A stretch of DNA of 64,000 nucleotides from assembly GCA_963978895.1 (NCBI GenBank), contig OZ022247.1, forward strand, positions 20,027,427 to 20,091,426, written 5' to 3'. Shown here piece by piece: positions 10,324 through 22,040 of this stretch (position 1 is the first letter of the stretch; each line of letters opens with the position of its first letter). Position numbers and translations under genes: made by a program. The DNA comes from Erpobdella octoculata (taxonomy: Eukaryota > Annelida > Clitellata > Hirudinida > Erpobdellidae). The notes below the pieces were generated by a model. The model saw nothing but the letters and a program-made list of their open reading frames with translations. It was not told the DNA's origin and searched no databases.

Positions 10324-11794
10324 ATGGAGACTCCAAGAAATGGGAAAAGAACCCTTCCATCCAGCCCTTCATCCTACACACCGCCAGCAAAGAAATCGAA
10401 CAACTCTCTGAGCCCAAGGGTCACTGCAAACAACACTCTACCACCATCACCACTTCTCAGCAACAACATCACTTGATCCCCAGTCATCATCCTTCCTCCG
10501 TCCAAATCAACGATTTCTTTAGGCATCAAAAACAACGTCTATTCACCCACAAAATCTCCAGAAACTTTTCCAAAATGGTACTCCATCACACTTGCAGGAG
10601 AGTACAAAAGAATAAACCCTGTAATGGTGGAACGAAAAATCCGAGAGATCCTAGAAAGGGCTCCTGCAATAGAAATGAAAGGGCGAACTATAAACGTAAG
10701 TCTCGTCAATGGCAGAGAACTCAACCTTCTTCAACGTGTCACCTCTCTCGGCCACCATGAAGTGGAAAAAGTAGCACCCCGGACTAGCGGAAACCCCCCA
10801 CAAAAATCAGTCCAAAAAATAATTACAGGCGTTTCGCTAGACTATACCTCAGAAGCAATTAAAGAAAGCACAAAATCTGTATCAGCATACAGAATTAGAA
10901 AAATAATAGAAGGAGTACGTCAAGAGTCCACCGCCGTCATCCTCACCTACAGAAAAGGACATCCTATACCAGAAAAAGTCCAAATAGGAAATGTCAGTCA
11001 TGTAATTAAGACATACATTCCGATACCAACAAGATGCTTTAATTGTCAAACCTTTGGTCACTACGCCAAAAACTGCCGAAAACCAACAAAGTGTTCAACA
11101 TGCTCTGGACCTCACACAACACAGAACTGCGAGTACCCAAAACATGAAATTAGGTGTGCAACATGCGGGCGGACAAACCACAAAACTGGATCACCTCAAT
11201 GCCCAAAATTTCTACTGGCAAAAAATATTAGCCAAACAATGGCCATCACTGGTTTCACGTACACAAGAGCTCTCTTCGCCGAACTTAAAAAAGAAAGAGA
11301 TAGAAAACACCCAGAAAAAATAAGACAAAACAAAAACCCAACTCTGCCCAGAATAAGCAACAAAAGAAAACAGTGACAAGAAACAAGCAGATAGCAGAAA
11401 ACAAACTGTGAACTCAGCAAAGCAGTCGGGAAAACAATCCTCATGCGTCACTCCACTACTATCAATTCTAACACAACCTCTCAAAGAAACATACATGAAA
11501 TACAATAGAAAAGTCACTCCTCAACCACCCAACAAAACTGCCACAGACACGTTGGTCAACCAAATCTCCACAAAAAACTTGGGAACAATAGTTTCAGAAC
11601 TCCTGGAAAATTTGAAAGTTGCCAAGGAAAATGGACAAGAAACAGATATCACAGAGGCCATCTTCTCGTCGATGACAACATCTTTTAAAAAAATGAATTT
11701 GAAACTAACTATCACGGACATCCTTCCACAGATATTATTAAATCAAACAACGTTGTCCTCAACAAAAACACCTACCAGCCAAAAAGAGGATTAA
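10324..11794 (+). pseudogene. LINE ORF1 (gag-like, CCHC zinc knuckles), broken
   Basis: Starts at ATG 10324 and reads in one frame to 11376 apart from a TGA at 10474-10476. Three cysteine knuckles lie near the C-terminal third: CFNCQTFGHYAKNC, CSTCSGPHTTQNC and CATCGRTNHKTGSPQC. Such proteins bind and chaperone the element's RNA. After the stop at 11376 a second ORF (11408-11794, 128 aa, lysine/threonine rich) probably encodes the original C-terminal extension in another frame. At least one nonsense and one frameshift change make this a pseudogene. Confidence 0.8.
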
Positions 11795-11828
11795 ACGGAA
11801 GCCGAGAAAAAATCAAACAGACATTAAA

Positions 11829-13075
11829 ATGGATGCAACACCAAATCCTGCACAAAACATCTCCGAAACTAGAGCCTTTTCTTCCACACAAACAGTTAAA
11901 ATAATCCAATGGAACTGCAACGGAATATTGAATAAAAAAAACGACCTTCAAGCCTACCTAGCTAAAACAGCTAATCCCCCAGACATCATCTGCTTGCAAG
12001 AAACACACTTAAAAGCCACACAACAACTTCAAATTCGAGGATACACGACATACAGAACCGACGGTCCAATTGCTATAAACGACCGAGCCACGGAAGGGAT
12101 AGCCACACTCATACTCAATTCTCTCCAACACCACACAGAAAAACTAAAATCAAACTTTCCTATCCTTTCCTCTATAATTCAAACAAAAAGTGGCACTAAA
12201 ATTGATGTTCTCAACACTTATATCAACCCAAAACATCATGCAACAACTTTAGTAGCCAATCTTACTCCTCATTTAGCAAGACAAAACATTCTTCTCACAG
12301 GGGACCTCAATGCACACTCAATTATATTTGGAGCCAAAACGTCCGACCGAAAAGGGGACTCATAATTGAAAAATTGATGGAGGACAACAACCTAGTTGCA
12401 TTAAATGATGGATCCCCCACATATATCGGTTGCACTACCTCAACCGCCATTGATGTATGCATAACAACACCTCAAATTGCCACCAAAGCAGAATGGAAAA
12501 CACTGCCTAATTGCCCATACCTCGATAGTGACCACATTCCCACAGAAATAGCTATCCTACAACAACCAATTTGCAAATCATCACCACCAAACAGATGGCA
12601 GCTGAGAAACACCAACTGGGTTGATTTCAATAAACATCTCACTCTGCACCTATACAATAACCAAAATAAACAACTGTCATTAGACGAGCTTTTTAACAGT
12701 TTTATAGAGGGTATTGAGCTATCTGACATTAAAAACACACCGGCAAAAAAAATCAGAAATCACAACCATGACAAACCCTACTCATACTTCTGGAACTCTG
12801 ACTGTCACAATGCTGTTAAAGTGCGAAACAAAATGAAAAACCGATATGCAAAAACAAAATCTAATGATGACCTAGAAGCATATAAAGCTCATAAAAAGAA
12901 CACCAAAAAAATAATTAACAACGCTAAAAGGAAAGCTTGGGAAGACTATTGTGAAAAAATAAGCCACGCCACACCGCTGAAAGATCTCTGGAAAACCGTA
13001 AAAGCCATGAGCTCCCAAACAGAAATCAGCCAACTCCCAACTCTTTTTGATCCAACTGAAAACACTCTCCTTTTC
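11829..13075 (+). pseudogene. LINE ORF2 endonuclease (EEP/APE-type) domain, truncated
   Basis: ATG 11829 opens ORF2. Endonuclease/exonuclease/phosphatase motifs appear in order: IIQWNCNGI, CLQETHLK, TGDLNAHS and, after a frameshift near 12350, LDSDHIP. This enzyme nicks the target DNA to prime reverse transcription. A basic linker follows (KVRNKMKNRYAKTKSNDD, about 12815), ending at PTLFDPTENTLL near 13070, where unrelated hAT-type sequence takes over. The RT domain that should follow is missing. Confidence 0.82.
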
Positions 13076-13909
13076 ACCGTAATATTTTCGGACTTACTTT
13101 TACTTCGTTACTTTTCCAGGACAAAGCGTTACAAAGTACTGTGAAAAATTAATAAAACGACATAAAGTTTAAATCGATGTATTATTAATCATCTATGATT
13201 ACTAAGATTTTCGCGGTCATACTTGTTTTGGTTTACAATAGATTGTTCGACGTTACTATGGAATCTTCCGAAGGAGCGAACGTGGAGAGTGGCAGCGAAG
13301 ATAGGCGGAACAACAATGAACTTAATAAAGAACACCCATGGCCATATTTAGTCAAAATGTTTAGATTTGAATCGATGGAAGCTAAAACGTTCAGGTTCAC
13401 ATGCTTGCTGTGCAAACCTAAAGGTCCTAAGACCTAAAGCAACTACGTGTTCAGCATTCCACAATTCTCCGTCGAACTTGAAGAAACACGTGAGTCTGGA
13501 TTATCTCATTCTTCAGTAGCCGATGGTGAGGAAGAAGACAGTTTCTTTGATCGCAGAAAGTCAACTGTGTCTGACAATGAAGTTCTTATGCAGTATCTCC
13601 AGAACCGATCAGATGACATGAACATCATTGCTGGAAATGAGAGCTTAAAGAAAATTAATTAGGGCAATAGCGTTTGAAAGACAATAGAATTACGATAAAA
13701 TAAAGTTAGATGATTGACGAATGATCATTACAAAAGCGGCTTTAATACTTTTACTTTTTACTTTAAAAGTAACTTTAAAATGCTGTTACTTTTTACTTTT
13801 ACTTAAGTACATTTTTTAGCAAATACTTTTACTTTTACTGAAGTAACTTTTTGAGGCTTTACTTGTACTTTTACTTAAGTACTGAAACTCAGTACTTTTT
13901 CCAACACTG
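13076..13909 (+). mobile_element. hAT-type transposon remnant with BED zinc finger
   Basis: The right part (13740-13909) is made of many copies of TTACTTTTAC/ACTTAAGTA and ends in CCAACACTG, the typical subterminal repeats and TIR end of hAT elements. A weaker run of the same motif near 13090-13130 marks the left side, but a clean left TIR is not visible. Between them is one BED-finger exon; the catalytic domain is absent. Confidence 0.6.
13258..13662 (+). pseudogene. hAT transposase N-terminal BED finger
   Basis: From ATG 13258 the product contains PWPYLVKMF and FRFTCLLCKPKG. After a frameshift/stop near 13435, the +1 frame supplies NSPSNLKKHV. Together these give the C-x2-C ... H pattern and SNLKKH signature of BED zinc fingers, which bind transposon ends. 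GTGAGT immediately after the finger may be a splice donor. An acidic ORF (13447-13662) follows in a different frame; its status is unclear. Confidence 0.55.
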
Positions 13910-15732
13910 CTATTAAATGTATCAATAACCAGGTCATGTTTTACTTGTACACCTCACCAGCTATTTTACCAAAGTTATATATAATATTCAATTTAAACAA
14001 AAACATATGCGTCTAATTCTAACTTATAACTTGTTAGAAAAGTATACGTTATTTTTTTTACTTTATTTTTTATATTTGTTTGTTTTGTGATTAGTTGAAT
14101 AAAAATTATGGATATACTCGTTAGTCAATACATAAATGTGACAATTTTTAAACCAATGTTCTGTACTGTTTTAGAGGAAAAAAAGTTTTTCAACTGATGA
14201 AATTATCCAAGCAGTAAATGCTTGTTCCGAGATAAGTAACTTGAAGATATCCAGCCAAACTTTTGATGAGGCACTGAAGAAGATTGGAGTACCAATTAAC
14301 TTGAAAAACCGTGTAGATATAAGGCATATATATATATATATAACACATGCTCAACAAGAGAAGTGTCGAAAAAATTAGCCATTGAAGTCAAGAAGAGCAC
14401 AAAGAAAGTTTATCAAACCTTGGTGAAACCTCAACATCAAAATGTCTTTTTCAAAATTCCGATGGACTGTCTATAAATAAAGAAATAAAGTTTTGGTCTA
14501 GAGAAATAGAAGGTACCATTTCAAGACGGACTGGCTCGATACTTTAGAGATGCCATTAAACAATCTAATCCATTCTGTTCTTTTGCAGCTAACTGGCACT
14601 ACGTGAAAGTTCAAAACTCAAATCGAAAGGGACTGCTTTTCAACTCGAAAGGAGAATGCACGTTTCGGCATTGTCCGGTGTATTTTTTAATGCAAATCTC
14701 GGATGAAATTGAACTGATGGCGCACATAATGTTTTCTGGTGGAGATATCTGCCATGAAGTTGGCGAGCAGCGTTCGCACTATATTCGAGGCGATGCCAGA
14801 AGACGTTTAGGGGAGACTATAGCAAACGGACTTCCCGGAGAAAAACGCCTTGACGCAATGAACAAAATCGAGCAGGAAGTTTATGAATCCGGAAATAGAG
14901 ACGGCATACCGCGCACCGGGGTTTTTCGTCAGATAAGTAGTGAACTTATAAAATCAAAAAGACTTCATGAGCTAGAAATGCAAAGTCTAATTAACATGAA
15001 GGAAAAGCAAAGTCCCAAGGATAGTTTTGCCTGCATCCAATTAATTATTGCTTCTCCACCTGGTGTTATGTTGTGGTCTGTGGCAAGTCTACGTTTTTTC
15101 CACGAAATTCGTCAACGAGATATTATTTACTTAGATGCTACTGGCAGCATCGTTAAAAGAAGGAAGGCTCCCTTTTACGTTTATGAGCTTGTGGTTCGTA
15201 ACCCAGTAAAAGGGGGTCCACCATTTCCTTTAGCTACTTTTATTACCAATAATCACCACAGTGCTTCAATTAAAAACTTCCTCGACCAGTTCAAACAGTC
15301 TTATGCTGACCGGTATGGCTGGGAAAGAAGTGGAAGACCTAGACTGCTAATATGTGACGGATCCGTGGTAATCCTACGAGCACTGTGTGAGGCATTTTGT
15401 GGTGCATGTCCAGAAGTTCTTCTTGAAATTTATTATAGGATTGTTTCAGGAGTGGGTACCGATGACGACCTCAATACTCCAATAATACATCGGTGCTTGA
15501 GCCACATTATGAAGAATGCAAAGAAATAGACCTCCTAGCCGCCGCCGGCCGCCGAACTTTTTACAGCCGCCGTAAATCCGCCGAAAAAAATTACGGCTAG
15601 CCGGCGGCCAGCCGAAAACGGTACGCCGAAAATCCGCCGAAAAAAATTACGGCTAGCCGGCGGCCAGCCGAAAACGGTACGCCGAAAATCCGCCATAAAA
15701 TTTCCGAACGCCGGCTTAACCTATATATATGT

Positions 15733-15920
<188 letters not shown>

Positions 15921-15928
15921 CACTTGAA

Positions 15929-16744
15929 ATGATTGAATCCCTCATTTCTCTTCGACATGAAGTTAGTAATGCCTTGAAGCGATCTGGTAGGGTCGACCTC
16001 TGTTTACACGAAGATGAATGGGAAAGTGTAAGAGAGCTGGCATGTTTTTTACGACCTTTTAAAGATTTAACGAAGTTGTTCAGTAGTGCTATTCCAAATA
16101 CATCCTCCATTCCATTAGCCAAAGCAAAAATAAGAAAGCTATGTACTTGCAAACCTGATGAGGATCCAAAAATACGAGCAATCAAACAAGATGTTCTATC
16201 CAAACTTGATTCACGTTTGCCAGATTCAAACATTATCCAATTACAACAAGTGTTGGACCCAGAAACCAAAACACTAATTTCACGTAACACTGCAACTGAA
16301 CTTTTAGAACAAGCAATAAAAAGGTGCATCGACAAACAACTAATAACTCATACAACCGCTCCTGAGATGGAAAGTTATGAAGATGAGCCAGCAACAAAGC
16401 GTATGAAACTGCGTCAGGAAATGCTGAATGAATTGAAAGCAAGGAGCTCTACGAGTGATATGGATAATGCTACTAATGATTATGCTGTTGAAATTGCTAG
16501 GTATTTGTCATTTGTTGATAGCAGACATACAGACTGTCTTACATTTTGGAGAAACCATGCAGATGATTTTCCTGTATTATCTCAAGTTGCAGAAGTATAT
16601 TTGACAACATCGGCCAGCTCAGTACCAGTCGAAAGTATGTTTTCAACATGTGGATTAGTTATGAACAGCCGCAGATCAGCCTTAAGTGCTGATAAATTAA
16701 ATCAGATTGTTTTTATACATGACAATTTTAAATTTGCAATGTAA
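15929..16744 (+). pseudogene. hAT transposase C-terminal half
   Basis: A 271-codon open frame with the order expected for hAT transposases: a [13 protein letters not shown] region, a variable middle, then the C-terminal dimerisation domain ([50 protein letters not shown]). In intact hATs this part lets transposase subunits assemble; the catalytic DDE core and zinc finger upstream are absent here. The reading frame itself is undamaged. Confidence 0.85.
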
Positions 16745-17677
16745 AATTTTTTTTCATATTATTTTTTATGATGTACTTTTGTTTATCATATGACATTTTT
16801 GATGATTTAATTAACTTTTATGACAATTGCTATTAATTTGATAATTTATATAATGGTAATAAATTTTGAACTTTATTAACTTTAGTAAATAATTTTATAT
16901 TAAATTTTAGCCTAATTTAAAATAATTATCAGCCACAAATTTGAATCATCAGCCGGATAATTTAAAATTCAAGCCGAATAATAATTTTACGCGTAAATTC
17001 GGCTAATCCGGATATCAGCCGAAATATTTGTTCAGCCAGCCACAAACATAAAAAAATTCGGCTAGGAGGTCTACAAAGAAAGTATGCAAAAAAACGTAAG
17101 ATTTGCAATGTTAATGTCTTTTATATTATAGTTTGTAAAAATATTTTTTATTGACATTAGATTGGGTGATAGCTGGACTACAGGGATGCGTGTGATTGGT
17201 TGCATGGCCTCTAAAACTACGTTAGCAGATGCATGCAGTCTCCTTACAACAATTGGAGTCGTGTTCGGCAGCAAATTTGTGGGACCCAATTTGACTCTTC
17301 ACGTTTCTGAATTGGAAAAATTTATACAAGTCATAGAAGAGCCAAAGGATGATGAAATAAATAACAATGACGTTCAGGAAGAGGTTAGTTATTAAATTGG
17401 TAAGCATTGTCGGATGCTAGCCTACACCAGTTTTTGAATAATCCATTTTAGGTTTTGCCTTCTTCTTTCATGAAAGATTTTGAAAGTGTCCTGTTTTATT
17501 GCCCATCCGATGACAATGGAACAATAACAAATTGTTTTTATAGACTCAATTTCTTGAGTTCTCTTAAAAAAGATTTTCTACCACACGCACCACTTTGAAC
17601 AGCAATACTTTTAGGTTTGATTTTCTTTAGCAGCTGCATCTAATTCTATTTTATAATTATTTTTTACTTGATTTTAG

Positions 17678-17945
17678 GTGACTTAGGACGTCACGGTAGT
17701 AGCACTAGCTACCAGAAGTACTCAGCCGTATTTCAAAAGCTTGCTGGTAGTCCGTATCAAAATGTTTCAAAAGATAACCGAACTCAGGGAATAATGGAGA
17801 AGAACCAGTGGGATCTCAAGCACATCAGAGTTAAAAAGCAAGTCCTAAGATTAGATGACTTTGTTTATTTATACCACGAAAAATATGTAGGGTTGTTTCG
17901 GGAATTTGACAGTGCTAGCAAGAGATCTCGGAATGCTGTAAGTTT
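17678..17945 (+). pseudogene. Transposon-encoded exon upstream of the Ulp1 domain
   Basis: Between an acceptor (TTTTAG at 17672-17677) and a donor (GTAAG after CGGAATGCT) lies an open exon with DLGRHGSSTSYQKY, QWDLKHIRVKKQV and LRLDDFVYLYHEKYVGLF. I do not recognise a domain. Its position and phase make it a likely part of the transposase or of the linker leading to the Ulp1 gene. Confidence 0.45.
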
Positions 17946-18261
17946 TTTCCTTTTTTTTATATTTTTATTTACGCAGTGTGTGATTTCTACTATAATTCCA
18001 ATTATTGTAGCTCAAAAGACAGGCAAAGGAAAATCTGGACTCCTTGAAATCTGCACCTCAAAAAGTTTTATTTTTGAATTCCTAATTTATAATAATTTAA
18101 GTAATGATTTTTAATGTTTATGTTTAAATTTGGCTGAAAAGAAAAAAAACAGAACGGAAAGGAATTTAAGTTTCCGCCCCAACGAAAAACATAGATCTTT
18201 TACAAAAAGTAAGAGTAATTTTGGTAAATATAAATTAATTTAATACTCATCTTGTTAACGT

Positions 18262-18420
18262 AATAGGTTAACGATCATAGATGTTATATATCTGATACAT
18301 GCCCAAACACGACGCCACGTTTAATTCTATACTTAACTTGTTAACTTAATAGGTCTACGACCCCAGATGCTGCATATCTGATATGCCCAAACACGACGCC
18401 ACGTTCATTTCAAGTGTCAT
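18262..18420 (+). repeat. Tandem duplication spanning a splice acceptor
   Basis: About 90 bp (TTAATAGGT ... GCCCAAACACGACGCCACGTT) occurs twice, at about 18264-18322 and 18347-18406. Each copy contains an AATAG|GT acceptor-like site and the start of the Ulp1 exon. The second copy is the one that runs into the open protease exon. Confidence 0.7.
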
Positions 18421-19189
18421 GGGAGATCAGTGGTTCACGTCCACCCACATCAATACTGCCCTCTACATATTGAGCAGACAGTATCCCAATATAAGTGGGT
18501 TCACTGATGTGGAATACTTAAAAGATATAGGCGTTTTAAGAGAAGGACCTACACCAAACAAAAAGTTTATACAAATAATCCATCAAGGAAATAATCATTG
18601 GATTACTATAAGCAATATGTAAGTTCTTAGAGTTTTTTAAATTTATTTTCAAATAAACATTATTATTTAATCTCCTTAGGTTTTGTGATGTGAAAGAAGT
18701 GGACGTTTTTGACAGTTTGAATAGAAAACTCACTCAAAAAGACCTGAGAGTAATAAGTTACTGTTGTAAGAACTTCACAACCACAGAACTTACTCTTAGG
18801 CACCACCACGTTCAGCAGCAAATAGGAGGAAACGACTGTGGTCCTTTTGCCATTGCTTTTGCAGCAACCGTAGCAAGTGGCAAGCACCCGCCGGCTGTAG
18901 TTACGACCAAGAAACTCTTAGATTAAAATTTTCTGATGGTTTCAGAGAGGGTAAATTCAAACAAATGAAAAAGTCTTCGAGGAAACGTAAAAATGAGCCA
19001 AAAAACGAAATAATAGAAATTTATTGCAATTGTCAGCTGAATTATATGGACAATGCTGGCGAAGACGAGAACATGGTACAATGTGATCGTTGCGATAAAT
19101 GGTTACATATGGCATGTGAAAAGAATACCCAGTTAGACTTGAAAGAATCCGTTTATTTTTGTAGATTATGTATCCTCGCAAGGTCTTAA
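18383..19189 (+). pseudogene. Ulp1-type cysteine protease joined to a PHD finger
   Basis: First exon to about 18619: FISSVMGDQWFTSTHINTAL then the His motif GNNHWITISN. After a short intron (GTAAGT ... CTCCTTAG) the second exon has VDVFDSL (Asp) and QQQIGGNDCGPFAIAFA (oxyanion Gln and catalytic Cys), the full C48 triad. C48 enzymes cleave ubiquitin-like proteins such as SUMO. A frameshift near 18895 leads into YDQETLRLKFSDGFREG and then a C4HC3 PHD finger (CNCQ ... CDRCDKWLHMAC ... FCRLC) ending at a stop, 19189. PHD fingers read histone tails. The pairing suggests a chromatin- or SUMO-linked role in transposition or self-protection; that role is inference. Confidence 0.72.
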
Positions 19190-19276
19190 AAAATAAAAAA
19201 AATTAATTCATTTTGCCAAGTTTTGTTTATTTGCCAACAAAATATTTAGAAACGTAACATCCTATATAGGCCTTGT

Positions 19277-19610
19277 GATGGGAATTAGAGCATTCGTGTG
19301 AAAAAACACCATGTTTGTGAGCGCCTGCTATATATTTTGGTTTAGGTTTTTATTTTGAATTTTTGTTATAGAAACACATAATAGCTTTAAAATGACACTT
19401 TGCTTGTTATCAGCATTTGGCTAGTTTTTGAGATATACGCTTTATACTTAGAGGCGCTTTATTCACTCAGTGATGGGGATGAGAGCATTCGTGTGAAAAA
19501 ACACCGAGTTTGTGAGCGCCTGCTATATATTTTGGTTTAGGTTTTCATTTTGAATTTTTGATATGTTATAGAAACACATAATAGCTGTAAAATGACACCT
19601 TGCTTACTAT
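19277..19610 (+). repeat. Two-copy tandem repeat (~195-bp spacing)
   Basis: The ~135-bp segment beginning GATGGG(A/G)AT, with AGCATTCGTGTGAAAAAACA and TGTGAGCGCCTGCTATATAT, occurs at 19277-19412 and again at 19472-19610 with a few differences. It lies just past the PHD finger and may be terminal sequence of the large transposon, but no inverted partner was found at the left side. Confidence 0.75.
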
Positions 19611-19728
19611 TAACAGTCTACACTCCTGGACATCTTGGAAAAAACTTCAAGCTATGAAAGTAATTGTTTAATTTATGTGACTCTAGTTTTTATGGCTCTT
19701 TATTCCCTACCTAGTTTGTAAAGACAAC

Positions 19729-20846
19729 ATGCCTTTATCCTGCGTAGAAAAACCTGGATTGCAAAAATTCACATGCGTTACTTGTCCACGTTACAAGCTT
19801 CACTCAGGGGCTAAGGTAATCAAACTAAAATATTATATTTATTTTTTCTATTTTTCTATCATTATGCTCATTCTTCATTGTAGGTAACCAGCTTAGTCGA
19901 ACAGCGATATACTACTGCCAAAGCTATCTTGAAAAATAAACTAAGTGAGACTGAAAATATAGCCATTGACAAGTGACATATTAACAATCACTAACTCTAC
20001 AAGGAGTTTCCTAGTTATGACGGCGCATTTTTTGAATGCCAAAAAGATTCTGTTCCAGAGCTAGAAACGGTGATACTGACAGCGCAGAGGATGTATCAAG
20101 TAAGTAAACTGTATAAAAATAATAAAAACTGTAACGCTGTATCAACAAAACAATCGCGTGTTTAGCGCGTTTCAATTTTTTATGGTGAAATTAATAATTT
20201 CTTATTTTTCTACAGGCACACACAGCTGATTACATACAAGAATGTTTTGAAAATATTATCAAGGAGTTTTCAATAGAAAAGAAAAGTATCCATTCAGTGA
20301 CCACTGATGGTGGAACTAATATGGTGTCAGCAGTGAAGAAATTCTTGGGAGACAATAAAAGGATCCCTTGTATGGCGCATTTGATCAATTTAATAGTAGA
20401 TGCCACTTTATCAAAAGATAATGCACCTGTTTTGGACCTCGCTAATCAAGTCAAATCTATTGTGACATATTTTAAACAATCTTTCTATGCCATGGATGAA
20501 TTAAGAGCAGAGCAACAGAGTCTTCAAAAAAAAGAAGGGGAAGTGCTAACACTCATTCAGTCGGTCAGCACTCGATGGAATTCGTGTCTAGATATGCTAG
20601 AAAGATTCAATAAGCTGTCAGCTATAGTGGCTAAAATTTAATCTGGCAGGAGAAATGCCCCAGATATGCTAACATCGTCACAGCTGAATGTCATGCGAGA
20701 GCTGATAACACTGCTTGCGCCATTTAAGCAGGCTACTGAAGACATCAGCGGTGATCATTATGTGTGTTAGCCTAGTGATACCAATTACAAATTTGCTGAC
20801 GCAAGGACTGGAACGCTATGCGCTCAACACATCCCTAGATGATGCA
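19729..20846 (+). pseudogene. hAT (Ac-like) transposase remnant
   Basis: Reads through introns and frameshifts as MPLSCVEKPGLQKF...CPRYKL (hAT N-terminal region), HTADYIQECF, then the catalytic core TTDGGTNMVSAVKKFLG, CMAHLINLIV and SVSTRWNSCLDMLERF, and, after a stop at 20639, LLAPFKQATEDISGD and IPITNLLTQGLERYALNTSL. The order and motifs are those of ZBED/hAT transposases. Several stops plus the absence of the C-terminal dimerisation region make it non-functional. A gypsy-type LTR begins immediately after it. Confidence 0.82.
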
Positions 20847-21061
20847 TGATAATTTCCATTGTGTTTGAGCGCACCTCTCTCTGATTGGCTGAGTCGGCTT
20901 AGGCTACGTGGAGTGCGCGCACAGATAGACAGATTATAAAAACTTTCTTTTTGTTTTCTCGATTGGTTGTTGTTGGTTTTATTATCATTGTCGTCGTTGT
21001 GTAGAAACTTTGATTTACCTTATTTTGTGTTTTCAAAATAAACGTAGTAAGGAAACTTACA
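20847..21061 (+). mobile_element. 5' LTR of a gypsy-type retrotransposon
   Basis: Starts TG at about 20847 where the hAT coding similarity stops and ends ...TTACA before the primer-binding site. It has a TATA-like ATTATAAAAA (about 20933) and AATAAA near 21037, as expected for a short LTR carrying promoter and poly(A) signal. The 3' LTR is not in the window, so there is no LTR-LTR comparison. Confidence 0.6.
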
Positions 21062-22040
21062 ATGGTGTCAGAAATGAAAGATTTGAAGTACGAACCTCTA
21101 CGCCTTCGCGGAGCTCCTGACGAAGAAGAGGAAGACGAGGCAACACCGGTAAATCGAACAGCGGTAAAACTACCACCTTACTGGCCAAAAGATCCGACGT
21201 TGTGGTTTGCGCAAGTGGAAGCACAGTTTGCAATCGCAAACATTCGCAATGAGCAAACCAAGTTTTACTACGTCATCTCTAATCTTTTGCCAGATGCCGC
21301 ATCAGAGGTAAGGGATTTGATCCTTCGAACCCCATCAAATCCTTACACAAGACTTAAAGAGACATTGATTGTGCGGACGTCCGAATCTGCCGCACAACGC
21401 ATAAAAAAAGCACTCGATGCAACAGAGGTCGGCGATGTTAAACCAACTCAAATTTTCCGTGCTTTAGAGCAGCAGCTTGATGGTATGTAAACAAACGAGC
21501 AACTGCTACTACAAGTTTTCTACAAAAGCTGCCCATAACAGTAAGGTCAATCGTAGCTGCCAACAGTGACAGAATGAAACCAAGTGAGTTGGCTGACTTA
21601 GCGGACCGAGTGTACGAACACATTCCATCCGCATCTGTGATCAACCAACCGTGTCTCCGACCGCTCAGCATCTTCGTCATCGTCAACAAGCATCGAAACA
21701 CGCATGTCTCGTTTGGAAGCGATGATGGAACAGTTGCTAACTCACCACACAACTCAAACAAGTAATTCAAATCGATGATCACAATCACGCAGTCGTCACA
21801 GTCAACAATACGATGTCTGCTACTACCACAGGCGTTTTCACGAGAAGGCCACTAAATGCACAGCTCCATGCAGCTGGAAATCACAAAATCCAGACAAACG
21901 CCAATCAGCAGTGAGTCAGTCGGCGGCACCTCACTGCTGCAAGACATCATTTGCCGTTGCTGCCACTATCTTCAATCGCCCGATCCAACTGTTGGTCGAC
22001 ACAGGAGCTGAGTCTCATTATTGCCTCCCAACTCATACGT
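21062..22040 (+). pseudogene. Gypsy-type gag-protease, truncated and frameshifted
   Basis: The open part (21062-21490) carries VKLPPYWPKDPTLWFAQVEA and FYYVISNLLPDAASEVRDL, the typical capsid start of Ty3/gypsy gag proteins. Later frames give MKPSELADLADRVYEH, a cysteine motif CYYHRRFHEKATKC, and the retropepsin motif LLVDTGAESHY at about 21990. At least two stops or frameshifts break it. Homology ends near 22040, where LINE reverse transcriptase sequence starts in the same frame; integrase, RT and the 3' LTR of the gypsy copy are missing. Confidence 0.78.
21063..21076 (+). promoter_or_regulatory. Primer-binding site, tRNA-Leu type
   Basis: TGGTGTCAGAA directly follows the LTR; it is complementary to the 3' end of many leucine tRNAs (...TTCTGACACCA) and is common in gypsy-type elements. 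The apparent ATG at 21062 overlaps it, so the true gag start may be elsewhere. Confidence 0.6.

Larger units (their letters stand above)
10114..13075 (+). mobile_element. I-group non-LTR retrotransposon (LINE), 5' half
   Basis: Begins where the U5 array stops and holds a probable 5' UTR (10114-10323), a gag-like ORF1 and the endonuclease part of ORF2. The reverse transcriptase is absent: reading stops near 13070 at the BED-finger hAT. A RT/RNase H half of what looks like the same kind of element lies at 22041-23845, but the stretch between endonuclease and RT fingers is missing from both, so they are not the two sides of a single simple insertion. The A-rich, C-poor sense strand is typical of such elements. 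Frameshifts and stops show it is dead. Confidence 0.8.
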
